From assembly GCF_003932505.1 (NCBI RefSeq), contig NZ_QZMU01000001.1, forward strand, positions 434,001-498,000: 64,000 nucleotides of DNA, given 5' to 3'. This document shows, piece after piece, positions 55,499-64,000 of the stretch. The DNA is from Thiohalobacter thiocyanaticus (GTDB lineage: Bacteria > Pseudomonadota > Gammaproteobacteria > Thiohalobacterales > Thiohalobacteraceae). The position numbers and the translations under genes are program-made. The stretch's first letter is position 1. Each line of letters starts with the position of its first letter. The notes beneath the pieces are model-generated. The model made no database searches and was not told the origin of the DNA. It saw only the letters and a program-made list of their open reading frames with translations.

Positions 55499-55513
55499 GC
55501 AAGCAGCGTGCCA
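55499..55513 (-). promoter_or_regulatory. Sigma-54 (RpoN) promoter of fliK
   Basis: On minus: TTGGCAC-GCTGC-TTGCT, full match to the -24/-12 consensus. The expected start is near 55487, about 31 nt before the fliK ATG. It implies fliK is transcribed separately from fliJ. Confidence 0.85.
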
Positions 55514-55525
55514 ACCGGTAAGAAT

Positions 55526-55651
55526 CAAGAGCGCCACGGAATACACGGAAAGGTTTCAACCCAGAAGCTTTGGTTTCATCGCCGGGCGCGCAGCGCCCTG
55601 GCGATGACAAACAAAACTTCCGTGCTTTCCGTGTATTCCGTGGCGCTCTTG
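55526..55651. repeat. Palindromic repeat, family A copy 3
   Basis: Outer arms AAGAGCGCCACGGAATACAC and their complement (ending 55651) match the copies at 5476 and 11307. The interior is another hairpin (about 55573-55612, TCATCGCC mirrored by GGCGATGA). It lies between fliJ and the fliK promoter. Confidence 0.75.
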
Positions 55652-55655
55652 AACT

Positions 55656-56111
55656 TCAGGACCGGTCCCTGTCCTTGTTGCGCTGATGCCGCTGCAGGGC
55701 GAACTCGTCGCTCTCGGTCTGGTCCCGGCGCTCCTGCGCCTGGTTCTCTTCCTCGCGGTAACGGTCGGCCACCTTGTCCAGGGCCTGGGCGCGGGTGCGC
55801 GAGGCCAGCCAGTGCTGGCGCTGCTGTTCACAGGCCTGCTCGCTCTGACTGATGCGCTGACGCTGCTGATCGATGGCCTGGTTGAGGCGGGCGAGAAAGA
55901 CGCGATAATCCTGCAGGCGTGCCACCGACAGTCCGGTGTTGCCGGCATTCTCGAACTGGCGGGCATATTCGTCCCGGTACTGGATCAGCTGATCCAGCTG
56001 CTGGCGCTGCTGTTCCAGTTCGCGCTGGGCGGCACCGAGCCGCCGGGCCTGTTCCTGTTCCCGGCGTTCGGCCACGTCCACGACCGGTTTGATGCGTTTG
56101 GAGCGGGTCAT
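55656..56111 (-). CDS. fliJ: Flagellar export chaperone FliJ
   Basis: 151 aa, almost entirely coiled coil (EQEQARRLGAAQRELEQQRQ, then FLARLNQAIDQQRQRI), as expected for FliJ, the central stalk of the export ATPase. It lies downstream of fliI, separated by a perfect palindrome rather than the usual few bases. Confidence 0.85.
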   Translation of the reverse strand: MTRSKRIKPVVDVAERREQEQARRLGAAQRELEQQRQQLDQLIQYRDEYARQFENAGNTGLSVARLQDYRVFLARLNQAIDQQRQRISQSEQACEQQRQHWLASRTRAQALDKVADRYREEENQAQERRDQTESDEFALQRHQRNKDRDRS

Positions 56112-56138
56112 CGAATCTTATTCGTTGTTTGTGATTCA

Positions 56139-56217
56139 TGCAGGATGGGTAAAGCGTAGCGTAACCCATCGCTGCGCGGCCAGGCGATGGGTTACGCTAC
56201 GCTTTACCCATCCTGCA
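56139..56217. repeat. Palindromic repeat, family D copy 2 (perfect arms)
   Basis: A 34-bp arm starting TGCAGGATGGGTAAAGCGTA and ending CCATCGC is mirrored exactly, around an 11-base loop. It lies between fliI and fliJ in what should be one operon. Confidence 0.85.
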
Positions 56218-56225
56218 CCAGGAAG

Positions 56226-57598
56226 CTACTGGGTCGTGGCCAGGGCCTTGCCCAGCAGCTGCTCCAGATCATCCAGGCTCTCCACCAGCGAGACGCGCTC
56301 GTTCATGCCCTGACGCAGGAACTGCATCAGCCGCGGCTGGTAGTGAATCGCCTCGTCCACCCGCGGATCGGAGCCCTTCTGGTAGGCACCGACATTGATC
56401 AGATCGCGGTTGCGCTGATAGGTGGAATAGAGCTGCTTGAAGCGGCGCGCCGTCTGCATGTGGGTATCGTCGGTGATCTCGGTCATGGCGCGGCTGATCG
56501 AGGCCTCGATGTCGATGGCCGGATAATGGCCTGACTCGCCCAGCTCGCGCGACAGCACGATGTGGCCGTCGAGGATGGCGCGGGCGGCGTCGGCGATGGG
56601 GTCATTCTGGTCATCGCCCTCGGCCAGCACAGTGTAAAACGCTGTTATGGAGCCGCCGCCGGGCCTGCCGTTGCCGGCGCGCTCGACCAGCTGCGGCAGC
56701 TTGGCGAACACCGAGGGCGGATAACCCTTGGTGGCCGGCGGCTCGCCGATGGCCAGGGCGATCTCGCGCTGGGCCTGGGCGAAACGGGTCAGCGAGTCCA
56801 TCAGCAACAGTACCTGCATGCCCTGATCACGGTAGTACTCGGCGATGCTGGTGGCGAGCATGGCGCCGTGCATGCGCATCAGCGGCGAGGTGTCGGCCGG
56901 CGTGGCCACCACCACCGAGCGGGCCAGGCCCTCCTCGCCCAGGTTGTTCTGCACGAATTCCACCACCTCGCGACCGCGTTCGCCGATCAGCCCCACCACG
57001 ATGACATCGGCATGTGTAGCGCGTCATCATGCTCAGCAGCACGCTCTTGCCCACTCCGGAACCGGCGAACAGGCCCATGCGCTGGCCGCGGCCGACGGTA
57101 AGCAGGGAGTTGATGGAGCGCACGCCCACGTCCAGCGGCTCGCGGATGGGCGCGCGCCCCCAGCGGGTTGATCAGCCGCCCGGTGATGGGTGTACGTTCC
57201 TCGGCCTGCAGCGGGCCCCGCCCGTCCAGCGGCCGGCCGGCGCCGTCCAGCACCCGCCCGAGCAGATGCGGACCCACCGGTGCCTCGCAGGCGCGGTTGG
57301 TCGGGATCACCCGGGCATTGGGCGCCAGGCCCTGCAGGTCACCGATGGGCATGAGATAGAGTTTCTCGCCGGCGAAGCCGACCACTTCGGCCTCGATCTC
57401 GCTGCCGTCAGGGTTGACGATCAGACAGCGTCCGCCGATGGCGGTCTGGCAGCCGACCGCCTCAAGGGTGAGCCCCACCATGCGGGTCAACCGGCCCTCG
57501 ACCACCAGCGGCACCGGTTCGGCCAGACGTTCGCCGTAGCGGCCCAGGCGCTGCTGCCACAGCGGGTTGCGGTTGGGATCGAGGCTGGCCACGCTCAT
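56226..57598 (-). pseudogene. fliI: Flagellar export ATPase FliI, broken by two frameshifts
   Basis: Three frames make up one FliI. Frame one (from 57598) starts MSVASLDPNRNPLWQQRLGR and runs to LINPLG. Frame two covers [20 protein letters not shown] and the Walker A segment [14 protein letters not shown] to MMTRYT. Frame three continues [20 protein letters not shown] to the stop at 56226. The first break is an extra C in plus C5 at 57157-57161 (GGGG to GGGGG on minus). The second, near 57011-57016, fits loss of two bases. Repairing both gives 457 aa, the usual length. As written the catalytic domain is not made. Confidence 0.9.
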
Positions 57599-57599
57599 G

Positions 57600-58232
57600 T
57601 CACTGCTCCGCGTCGTCGGCGCGTTCGCCGCCCAGCAGGCGGGAGATCACGGCATTGAGCCGGTTCTCCACCGTGGCGTCGATCTGGGAGGTATCCGAGA
57701 TCACCTTGCAGCCGCCGCGGGCGATCACCGGGTCCTCGACCACCTTCCAGGCCTGTTCCTCGCTGTTCATTGACAGGTTGGTGCGCACCAGTTCGGCATC
57801 CTCGGGATGCAGCAGCAGGCGCACGTTGGTCGCCGCCAGCGGCAGCAGCGCCATGGCCTCGCGGATCACCGCCAGGATCTCGCCCGGCTCGGTCCTGAGT
57901 TCGCGCCGGATCAGCTGGCGGGCGATCAGCACCACCAGGTCGACCAACTCCTGCTCCACCGTCTCGTCCAGCTGCTCCAGGGGCCGGGCCAGGGTCTGCA
58001 TCAGGTGATTGAGTTCATGCACCCGGGCGCGGATTTCCTTCTGCCCGGCGGCCAGGCCTTCCCTGCGGCCCTGCGCGAAGCCCTCGGCCCGCGCCTCGCG
58101 CTGCAGCTCCTCGAGCTGGCGTGCGGTCATGTGGCTGGCGGCATCGTCGCGGGCCTGCGGATCGGAGATATCCGGCAGGGTCCAGTCGTCGATCCCGTGG
58201 AGTTGTTCGCTGGGAATGACCTTTGTGTTCAT
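57600..58232 (-). CDS. fliH: Flagellar export regulator FliH
   Basis: 210 aa. A variable N-terminus, a charged helical middle with GxxxG-like repeats (REGLAAGQKEIRARVHELNH) and the C-terminal FliH domain (VEQELVDLVVLIARQLIRRE, then LLLHPEDAELVRTNL). It binds FliI and docks it to the C-ring. It ends one base before the fliI start. Confidence 0.9.
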   Translation of the reverse strand: MNTKVIPSEQLHGIDDWTLPDISDPQARDDAASHMTARQLEELQREARAEGFAQGRREGLAAGQKEIRARVHELNHLMQTLARPLEQLDETVEQELVDLVVLIARQLIRRELRTEPGEILAVIREAMALLPLAATNVRLLLHPEDAELVRTNLSMNSEEQAWKVVEDPVIARGGCKVISDTSQIDATVENRLNAVISRLLGGERADDAEQ

Positions 58233-58260
58233 GAGCTGACGCCTGTCATAGTATCCACTT

Positions 58261-58400
58261 CGTCATTGCGATGCCCAGACCCGAAGGGTGGGGTACCCAT
58301 AATGAAGCCCGTAGGGATTCTATGGGCGAAGCGCGGCAATCTGTAACCGGATGCCTCTGCATTACGAGATTGCCGCGGCGCTGCGCGCCTCGCAATGACG
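58261..58400. repeat. Palindromic repeat, family C copy 4 (long form)
   Basis: CGTCATTGCGATG and GCGCGGCAATCTG are mirrored by GAGATTGCCGCGG and CTCGCAATGACG. An extra hairpin (GGGTACCCATAATG to CTATGGGCG) enlarges the left arm. It lies between fliG and fliH. Confidence 0.75.
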
Positions 58401-58430
58401 TAAAATTCCTGAACCGGGATGTCAGGCTCA

Positions 58431-59446
58431 TCACACATATTCCTCCGCCCCCTTGCCGCCGAGGGTGATGTCGCCGGCCTCGGCCATGCGCCGGGCGATG
58501 GCGAGGATTTCCTTCTGCGCGGTCTCGACTTCGCTGACGCGCACCGGGCCCTTGGCCTCCAGGTCGTCGCGCAGCATCTCGGAGGCGCGCTTGGACATGT
58601 TCTTGAAGATCTTCTCCTTGACCCCTTCGTCGGCACCCTTGAGCGCGAGATCAGCGTCTCGGAGGAGACCTCGCGCAGCAGCGCCTGCACGCCCATGTCG
58701 TCGACATCGACCAGGTTGTCGAAGACGAACATCAGGTCCTGGATCTGCTGGCCCAACTCGGCGTCGGCGTCCTTGATCATGTCCATGATCTCGGCCTCCA
58801 TCGAGCTGTCGATGAAATTGAGGATATCGGCGGTGGACTTCACGCCGCCGACGCCGGAGGACTGGATGCTGTTCTGGTTGCCGCTGAACTGGCGCTCCAT
58901 GATTTCGTCCAGCTCCTGCAGCGCGGCCGGCTGAATGCCGTCCAAGGTGGCGATGCGCAGCAGCACGTCCACCCGCATGCGCTCGGGCAGGAATCCCACC
59001 ACCTCGGCGGCGTGGTCCGAATCCAGGTAGGACAGCACGATGGCCATGATCTGCGGATGCTCCAGCCGGATCAGTTCGGCCACGGCACGCGCATCCATCC
59101 ACTTCAGCGCCTCCAGTCCCTTGGTATTGTGGCCGAGCAGGATGCGGTCGACCATGGTCCCGGCCTTGTCCTCGCCGAGGGCGTCGACCAGCACCTTGCG
59201 GATGTACTCCTCCGAGCCCACGCCCAGGTTGGTCTGGTTGTCGTAGGTCTCCATGAAATCGCCCAGCACGTGCTCGACCTGCTCGCGCGAGACATTGGTC
59301 ATGGTCGCCATGGCCGCGCCGACGCGCTGGACCTCCTTGGGGCCCATGTGCTTGAGCACCTGCGAGGCGTTCTCCTCGCCCAGCGACATCAGAAAGATCG
59401 CGGCGCGCTCGGCGCCGTTGAGCCTGGCCGGTGTATTGTCAGCCAT
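58431..59446 (-). pseudogene. fliG: Flagellar motor switch protein FliG, frameshifted
   Basis: The first frame gives MADNTPARLNGAERAAIFLM through DMGVQALLREVSSETLI, then goes off track. Another frame gives LKGADEGVKEKIFKNMSKRA to GGKGAEEYV, the C-terminal torque-generating domain. Adding one C near 58649-58651 (CTGATC-CTC) restores 338 aa, the normal length. As written the stator-interacting charged helix is lost. The gene overlaps fliF by 8 bp. Confidence 0.9.
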
Positions 59447-61031
59447 CGTCCTTCACCCAGTTCTTGACCACCTGTGCCACCCGCTTGGGATCCTGCGAGA
59501 CCAGATTGCGGGCGTTACCCATCTGCTCCTCGTAGGCCTGGGCCGGCCGCGGCAGTGCGCCCTGCCCGGCCGCGGCCGCCAGGGCCTCGGGGTTGTTCAT
59601 ATCCGCGCCCTCCATCGCCGGCACCATGCCCTGCTGATCATGGCGGCCGCGGTCGGCCAGGCTGCGCATGATCGGGCGCAGCACACCGAAGAAGAAGATC
59701 AGCACCACCAGGACGCCGGCGGTCTGCTTGAGCGCATCCCACACCCAGGCCTGCTCCCACAGCGAGGGCTCGGGCAGGGGCTCGGGCGCCGGCGCCTGCT
59801 GGAAGGCGGCGTTGATCACCTGCACGCTGTCGCCGCGGCGGGCATCGAAGCCCACCGCCTCGCGCACCAGGGTGGTGAACTTGTCCAGTTCCTCCTGGCT
59901 CCAGGGCTCGCTTGTGGCCGAGCCGTCCGGACCCGGCACCCGCTTGTCGTCGATCACCACGGCAATGGACAGCTGGCGGATGGTGCCGGTGGCCAGCCTG
60001 GTGTGACTGATGGTCTTGTCCAGCTCGTAATTGCGGGTGCTGCGCCGGCTGCTGTTGGACTGAGTCAGCCCCGCGCCCTCGGCCTGCGGCCCCGGCGGCG
60101 TATTGGCCAGGGTGCCGGGCACGCCGGCAGCGGCCCCGCCCGCGCCCATCTGCTCCTCGCTGACCTGCTCGCTGCGCAGTGCCGGCAGGTCCGGGTTGTA
60201 GGTCTCCTCGGTGCGCTCGGTCTGGCTGAAGTCCAGCTCCGCGGCCACCTGGGCGCGCACCCCGTTGTTGCCCACCATCGGTTCGAGCAGGCTGAGGATG
60301 CGCTTGGTGTAGGTTTCCTCCAGTTTCCGGTTATAGGAGAACTGGGTACTGGTCATGCCGAACTCCGAGGACTGCTGGGAGTTGAGCAGATTGCCGTTCT
60401 GGTCGACCACGGTGACATTGTCGGGATTCAGGTGCGGCACACTGGAAGCGACCAGGTGCACCACCGAAGCGACCTGGCCCTCGTTCAGGCTGCGGCCGGA
60501 ATACATGTGCACCACCACCGAAGCGGTGGGCGGCTCCTGGCGGCGCACGAACACGCTGCGCTTGGGCAGGGCCAGATGCACCCGTGCCTCCTTGACGTTG
60601 CGCAACGCGGCCACGGTGCGGGAAAGCTCGCCTTCCAGGGCGTGCTGGTAGCGGGCGTTCTCGATGAACTGGCTGGTACCGAAACCCTGATCCTCCTTGA
60701 GCAGCTCGAAACCGGCCACGCCGGATTCGGGCAGGCCTTCGGCGGCCAGCTTGAGGCGCGCATTGTGCACCTCGCCGGCGGGCACCATCAGCGCGCCGCT
60801 GCCCTGGTCGAGCTTGTGCGGGATGCCGTTCTGCTGCAGGGCATCCATCACCTGGGTGACATCACGCTCAGCCAGATTGCTGTAGAGCACGGTATAGGTC
60901 GGGGTGCGCAACCAGAAGAAGGCGGCGACCCCGACCGCCACGCCCGCGGCCAGCACCACCATGAAGGCCATCTGGCGCCAGGCGGGCAGGCCGGCGAAGC
61001 CGGAATTCGATGCAGCGGGTACCAATGCCAT
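59439..61031 (-). CDS. fliF: Flagellar MS-ring protein FliF
   Basis: 530 aa. N-terminal membrane helix (about residues 20-45: MAFMVVLAAGVAVGVAAFFW), two ring-building YscJ-type modules (YTVLYSNLAERDVTQVMDAL, ARVHLALPKRSVFVRRQEPP), a Gly/Pro-rich spacer, a second membrane helix (WVWDALKQTAGVLVVLIFFF) and the C-terminal FliG-binding tail (PKRVAQVVKNWVKDDG). The frame is intact. Confidence 0.94.
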   Translation of the reverse strand: MALVPAASNSGFAGLPAWRQMAFMVVLAAGVAVGVAAFFWLRTPTYTVLYSNLAERDVTQVMDALQQNGIPHKLDQGSGALMVPAGEVHNARLKLAAEGLPESGVAGFELLKEDQGFGTSQFIENARYQHALEGELSRTVAALRNVKEARVHLALPKRSVFVRRQEPPTASVVVHMYSGRSLNEGQVASVVHLVASSVPHLNPDNVTVVDQNGNLLNSQQSSEFGMTSTQFSYNRKLEETYTKRILSLLEPMVGNNGVRAQVAAELDFSQTERTEETYNPDLPALRSEQVSEEQMGAGGAAAGVPGTLANTPPGPQAEGAGLTQSNSSRRSTRNYELDKTISHTRLATGTIRQLSIAVVIDDKRVPGPDGSATSEPWSQEELDKFTTLVREAVGFDARRGDSVQVINAAFQQAPAPEPLPEPSLWEQAWVWDALKQTAGVLVVLIFFFGVLRPIMRSLADRGRHDQQGMVPAMEGADMNNPEALAAAAGQGALPRPAQAYEEQMGNARNLVSQDPKRVAQVVKNWVKDDG

Positions 61032-61065
61032 TGTCGTCGTCGCTCTGTTGTCAGGTTCGGGGTTC

Positions 61066-61151
61066 CGTCATTGCGAGCGCAGCGTGGCAATCTCGTAATT
61101 CGGGCTCTGCCGGTTGGAGATTGCCGCGGCGCTACGCGCCTCGCAATAACG
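61066..61151. repeat. Palindromic repeat, family C copy 5
   Basis: CGTCATTGCGAGCGCAGCG and GGCAATCTCG are mirrored by GAGATTGCCGCGG and CGCAATAACG (one mismatch). It lies between fliE and fliF. Confidence 0.7.
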
Positions 61152-61164
61152 AATCAAATTTAAA

Positions 61165-61512
61165 TCAGCCACTCAGGTTCATGATCTGCTGGTAGGCCTC
61201 GACCAGCTTGTTACGCACTTGCGTCATGGCCTCGAAGGACACGCTGGCCTTCTGCATGGCGATCATGACGTCGCTCAGGTTTGTGTTGGGGTCGCCGGTC
61301 ACGAAGGCCTTCGACATGTCGCCCGAGGTCTGCTGATACTGGTTCACGGTGTCGATGGACTGTTTGAGCATGGCGGAAAAGTCCACGCCCTGCCCGCCTT
61401 CGGCGGCCTCCGGCCCGGCCGCGGCCTCGGCGCCACCGGTCGCACCGGCCTGGCTGGCCTGGGCCATGACCCGCATCTGGTTGAGCAGCTGGTTGACGTC
61501 GATCTCACTCAT
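61165..61512 (-). CDS. fliE: Flagellar hook-basal body complex protein FliE
   Basis: 115 aa. A variable first half and the conserved C-terminal FliE part ([20 protein letters not shown], then [20 protein letters not shown] and [13 protein letters not shown]). It joins the rod to the MS ring. First gene of the fliEFGHIJ operon, behind a likely sigma-54 promoter that overlaps the end of fleR. Confidence 0.92.
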   Translation of the reverse strand: MSEIDVNQLLNQMRVMAQASQAGATGGAEAAAGPEAAEGGQGVDFSAMLKQSIDTVNQYQQTSGDMSKAFVTGDPNTNLSDVMIAMQKASVSFEAMTQVRNKLVEAYQQIMNLSG

Positions 61513-61572
61513 GTCCTGTTACTCCGCAACGGATCGCAAGGTTCAATTTTCCCGGCATCGGGCCCGGAATGA

Positions 61573-61589
61573 TGCAGAAACCGGGCCAG
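61573..61589 (-). promoter_or_regulatory. Likely sigma-54 promoter of fliE
   Basis: On minus: CTGGCCCGGTTTCTGCA, with GG-N10-GC spacing and two mismatches to the -24/-12 consensus. It lies 16-19 bp past... the fleR stop region, 60 nt before the fliE start. Confidence 0.55.
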
Positions 61590-61591
61590 CT

Positions 61592-62965
61592 TCAACCCGG
61601 GATGGGGATGCCGGCATCCCGCATCCGGGCCAGTTTGTAGCGCAGGGTGCGCGGACTGATGCCCAACTGCTCGGCGGCGGCCTTGCGGCTGCCGGCAGCC
61701 TCCAGCGCCTCGATGATCAGCCGGTGCTCGCGGTTGCGCAGTTCCTCCTTCAGGTCCTCCTCGGCAGCGACCGGCGCGGCCGCGGCGGCGGTCTGACGCT
61801 CCGTCCCCGGCGGTGCCTGGATACCGGCCGAGACGGTCATCTGCTCGGCCTCGAAGTGCAGCTCTGCGGCCTCGATGCAGTCGCCGCGCATCAGGATGAT
61901 GGCGCGCTGCAGCACGTTTTCCAGCTCGCGCACATTGCCCGGCCACTGATAGGCCAGCAGCTGCTGCTCCGCGTCCGGGCACAGTGTCGGCACACTCCGG
62001 CCGGCCGGGGTGTGACGCTCCAGCAGGCGCTGGGCGATGGGCAGGATGTCGCGCGGCCGCTCGCGCAGCGGCAGCAGGTGCAGGGGAAAGACGTTGAGCC
62101 GGTAGAACAGGTCCTCGCGGAAGCGACCGGCGGCGACCTCCTCACGCATGACCCGGTTGGAGGTGGCCAGCACCCGCACGTCGAGCTCGATGGGGTGCTT
62201 GCCGCCGAGGCGTTCGACCTCGCGCTCCTGCAGCACCCGCAGCAGCTTGGCCTGCAGGCCCAGGTCCATCTCCGAGATCTCGTCCAGCAGCAGGGTGCCG
62301 CCGCGGGCCTGTTCGAACTTGCCCGGGCGGGCCTGGTAGGCGCCGGTAAAGGCGCCCTTCTCGTAACCGAACAGCACCGCTTCCAGCATGTTCTCGGGGA
62401 TGGCCGCGCAGTTGATGGCGACGAAGGGGCCGTCACGGCGCGGTGACTGTTCGTGCACGTAGCGGGCGAAGACCTCCTTGCCGGTGCCGGACTCGCCGGT
62501 GATCATCACGGTGGCGTCGGTATTGGCCACCCGCTCGGCCAGGCCGAGCAGTTCGCGGGTGCGTGCCTCCTGGGCCACCACGCCGTCGTCGGGCCGGGCA
62601 GCCTCGGGCAGATAGCGCCGCACCAGTTCCACCAGGGCCGCGGCATCGAAGGGCTTGAGCAGATAATCCGCAGCACCGGCGCGCATGGCCTCGACCGCCT
62701 TCTGCACCGTGCCATAGGCCGTCATCAGCACCACCGGCAGAGCCGGCTGGCTGCCGCGGATCCGCTCCAGCAGCTGCTGGCCGTCCAGCTCCGGCATGTT
62801 CACGTCGCTGACGACCATCCCCACGGATTCGCGCTCCAGCAGTTCCAGCGCCGCCCGGCCGTCACCGACCGGCGCGGCCCGGTAGCCGGCCACCGCCAGG
62901 GTGTCGCACAGGGCGTCGCGCAGGGCGGGATCATCCTCGACGATCATTACCGTGGCTTCATTCAT
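61592..62965 (-). CDS. fleR: Sigma-54-dependent response regulator FleR
   Basis: 457 aa from the ATG at 62963-62965; the open frame upstream is a shadow of fleS. Receiver domain (phosphoacceptor D54 in VVSDVNMPEL), AAA+ domain with Walker A GESGTGKE (157-164), the sigma-54 contact loop GAFTGA (204-209), and a Fis-type helix-turn-helix at the end (GSRKAAAEQLGISPRTLRYK). It activates mid-class flagellar operons from RpoN promoters. It overlaps fleS by 4 bp. Confidence 0.92.
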   Translation of the reverse strand: MNEATVMIVEDDPALRDALCDTLAVAGYRAAPVGDGRAALELLERESVGMVVSDVNMPELDGQQLLERIRGSQPALPVVLMTAYGTVQKAVEAMRAGAADYLLKPFDAAALVELVRRYLPEAARPDDGVVAQEARTRELLGLAERVANTDATVMITGESGTGKEVFARYVHEQSPRRDGPFVAINCAAIPENMLEAVLFGYEKGAFTGAYQARPGKFEQARGGTLLLDEISEMDLGLQAKLLRVLQEREVERLGGKHPIELDVRVLATSNRVMREEVAAGRFREDLFYRLNVFPLHLLPLRERPRDILPIAQRLLERHTPAGRSVPTLCPDAEQQLLAYQWPGNVRELENVLQRAIILMRGDCIEAAELHFEAEQMTVSAGIQAPPGTERQTAAAAAPVAAEEDLKEELRNREHRLIIEALEAAGSRKAAAEQLGISPRTLRYKLARMRDAGIPIPG

Positions 62966-64000
62966 GCTTGGACTCCTTGGGTGTTGTCGTCCGCACCGGC
63001 CGCGGTGCTGGGCAGGGCGCCGGCCAGCGGCGCCGGCGGCAGACGCAGGCTGAAGGTGGTACCGGAACCGGCTTCGGACTGGACGCTGATCTCGCCGCGG
63101 TGGGCCTCGACAGTGGCCCTGACCACGGCCAGACCCAGTCCGGTGCCGCCGGAGCGGGTGGTGAAGAAGGGTTCGAAGATGTGTTCGCGCAGCTCGGCGG
63201 GAATGCCCGGGCCGTTGTCGCTGATGCGGATCAGCACCGCGCCATCGGCCAGGCTTTCGGCCTTCACCCGGATAACAGGTATCTGCACCGCGGCCTGCAG
63301 GGCATTGATGACCAGGTTGGACAGGGCCCCCACCAGTGCGGTCTCGTCGCCCTGGACCGGCACCTCGGGATCGTCGCAGTCGCAGTGCCAGTCGACCGGG
63401 GCCAGCTGCGGCTCCAGTGTCTGTTCCAACGCGGCCAGCAGGTGTCCGAGCGGGATGGCCCCGGCCTCCCCGCCCTGGCCGCCGCGGGCGAAGACCAGCA
63501 TATCGTTGACCATGCGTTCCAGGTGTCGCAGGCGCTCGACAATCCGGCCACCCAGCAGTTGCGGCCGGGTATCGGCGCCATCCATCCCGGTCAGCTGCGA
63601 GGCATACAGCAGGGCGGCAGACAGCGGGGTGCGCAGCTGGTGCGCCAGCCCTGCCAGCATCTCGCCCATGGCCGACAGCCGCTGCTGGCGATTGAGCGCC
63701 TCGGTCAGGCGGCGGGTCTCGGTGATTTCGTTGATCAGCAGGATACGGCCGGCGGCGGCATCCAGCGGCCGGTCGGAGATACGGATCCAGCGCCCGTCGT
63801 GCAGGCGGATGTCGTGGCCGTCGCTGCCGGCGGTATCGAAGCAACGCCGGCGAACACTGTCCCAGTCCGTACCCACCAGGTCATCGCCCAGCAGTGCCTG
63901 CGCCATGGGATTGCATTCGCTGATGCGGCCGTCGGCGTCCAGCACCAGCACTCCGCCCGGCAGGGCATCGATCAGGGTCTCCAGCCGGTCGGCCAGTTGC
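62962..64000 (-). CDS. fleS: Sensor histidine kinase FleS, partial (runs off the window)
   Basis: At least 346 aa, open to the right edge. A PAS domain (LIDALPGGVLVLDADGRISE) is followed by the HisKA box (MGEMLAGLAHQLRTPLSAAL, phospho-His in AHQLRTP) and the ATPase domain (LSNLVINALQAA, ISDNGPGIPAEL, GGTGLGLAVV). No membrane segment is seen in this part, so it is probably cytosolic like FleS. Cognate to FleR (ATGA overlap). Confidence 0.9.
   Translation of the reverse strand, partial: QLADRLETLIDALPGGVLVLDADGRISECNPMAQALLGDDLVGTDWDSVRRRCFDTAGSDGHDIRLHDGRWIRISDRPLDAAAGRILLINEITETRRLTEALNRQQRLSAMGEMLAGLAHQLRTPLSAALLYASQLTGMDGADTRPQLLGGRIVERLRHLERMVNDMLVFARGGQGGEAGAIPLGHLLAALEQTLEPQLAPVDWHCDCDDPEVPVQGDETALVGALSNLVINALQAAVQIPVIRVKAESLADGAVLIRISDNGPGIPAELREHIFEPFFTTRSGGTGLGLAVVRATVEAHRGEISVQSEAGSGTTFSLRLPPAPLAGALPSTAAGADDNTQGVQA

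Noticed and set aside
62966-63844. FleR as a 750-aa protein
   Set aside because: The N-terminal extension is fleS out of frame; the receiver domain starts at 62965.

Overview
The window looks like chromosomal DNA of a GC-rich, flagellated gammaproteobacterium. The gene content and order fit the Chromatiales/Ectothiorhodospiraceae type (sulfur-oxidiser-like), but this is an inference from protein flavour: there is no rRNA gene here to settle it. Supporting features are the Pseudomonas/Vibrio-style polar flagellar layout (fleSR, fliEFGHIJK, fliLMNOPQR-flhBA-flhFG-fliA-cheYZAB), the ParC/ParP chemotaxis-array positioning genes and a DsrC/TusE-family protein.

Layout. 1-5470: glycogen/alpha-glucan genes (malQ start, GH57 enzyme and glgC on minus; glgB on plus). 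5728-19018: mixed housekeeping and accessory genes: a DUF3108 protein, the AmmeMemoRadiSam set (amrS divergent from amrB-amrA), a TetR regulator with a CMD/AhpD-like gene and two matching operators, a FliK-like/FlhB-like pair, NnrU, a PfpI-type protein, a stand-alone LigD 3'-phosphoesterase domain and a large membrane GGDEF-EAL sensor. 19049-37439: one long minus-strand block of chemotaxis and flagellar export genes, from fliL down to a DUF2802 gene. 54215-64000: the upstream half of the same regulon (fleS, fleR, fliE-fliK), also minus.

The two flagellar halves are split between fliK and fliL by about 16.8 kb. That insert has GC-rich shoulders (ExeA-like ATPase, DUF2058 gene, secreted protein; globin-coupled GGDEF-EAL protein) around an AT-richer core (about 41.6-51.8 kb). 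The core holds small lipoprotein/secreted genes, a tyrosine recombinase, an IS3-family element, an HNH protein and several attC-like sites of 76-78 nt. It reads as an integron cassette array without an IntI gene (CALIN-like).

Other notable points. Sigma-54 promoters are visible upstream of fliL and fliK, and a weaker one before fliE, matching the FleS/FleR pair at the right edge. Five small indels break four flagellar genes (fliK-like, flhA, fliI twice, fliG), while I saw none in the other genes; this could be sequence error or decay of motility. At least four families of palindromic repeats are scattered through intergenic gaps, one inside a MITE-like element with a 4-bp CTAG target duplication. 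An 11-bp G tract lies against the ribosome binding site of a cysteine-rich lipoprotein gene.
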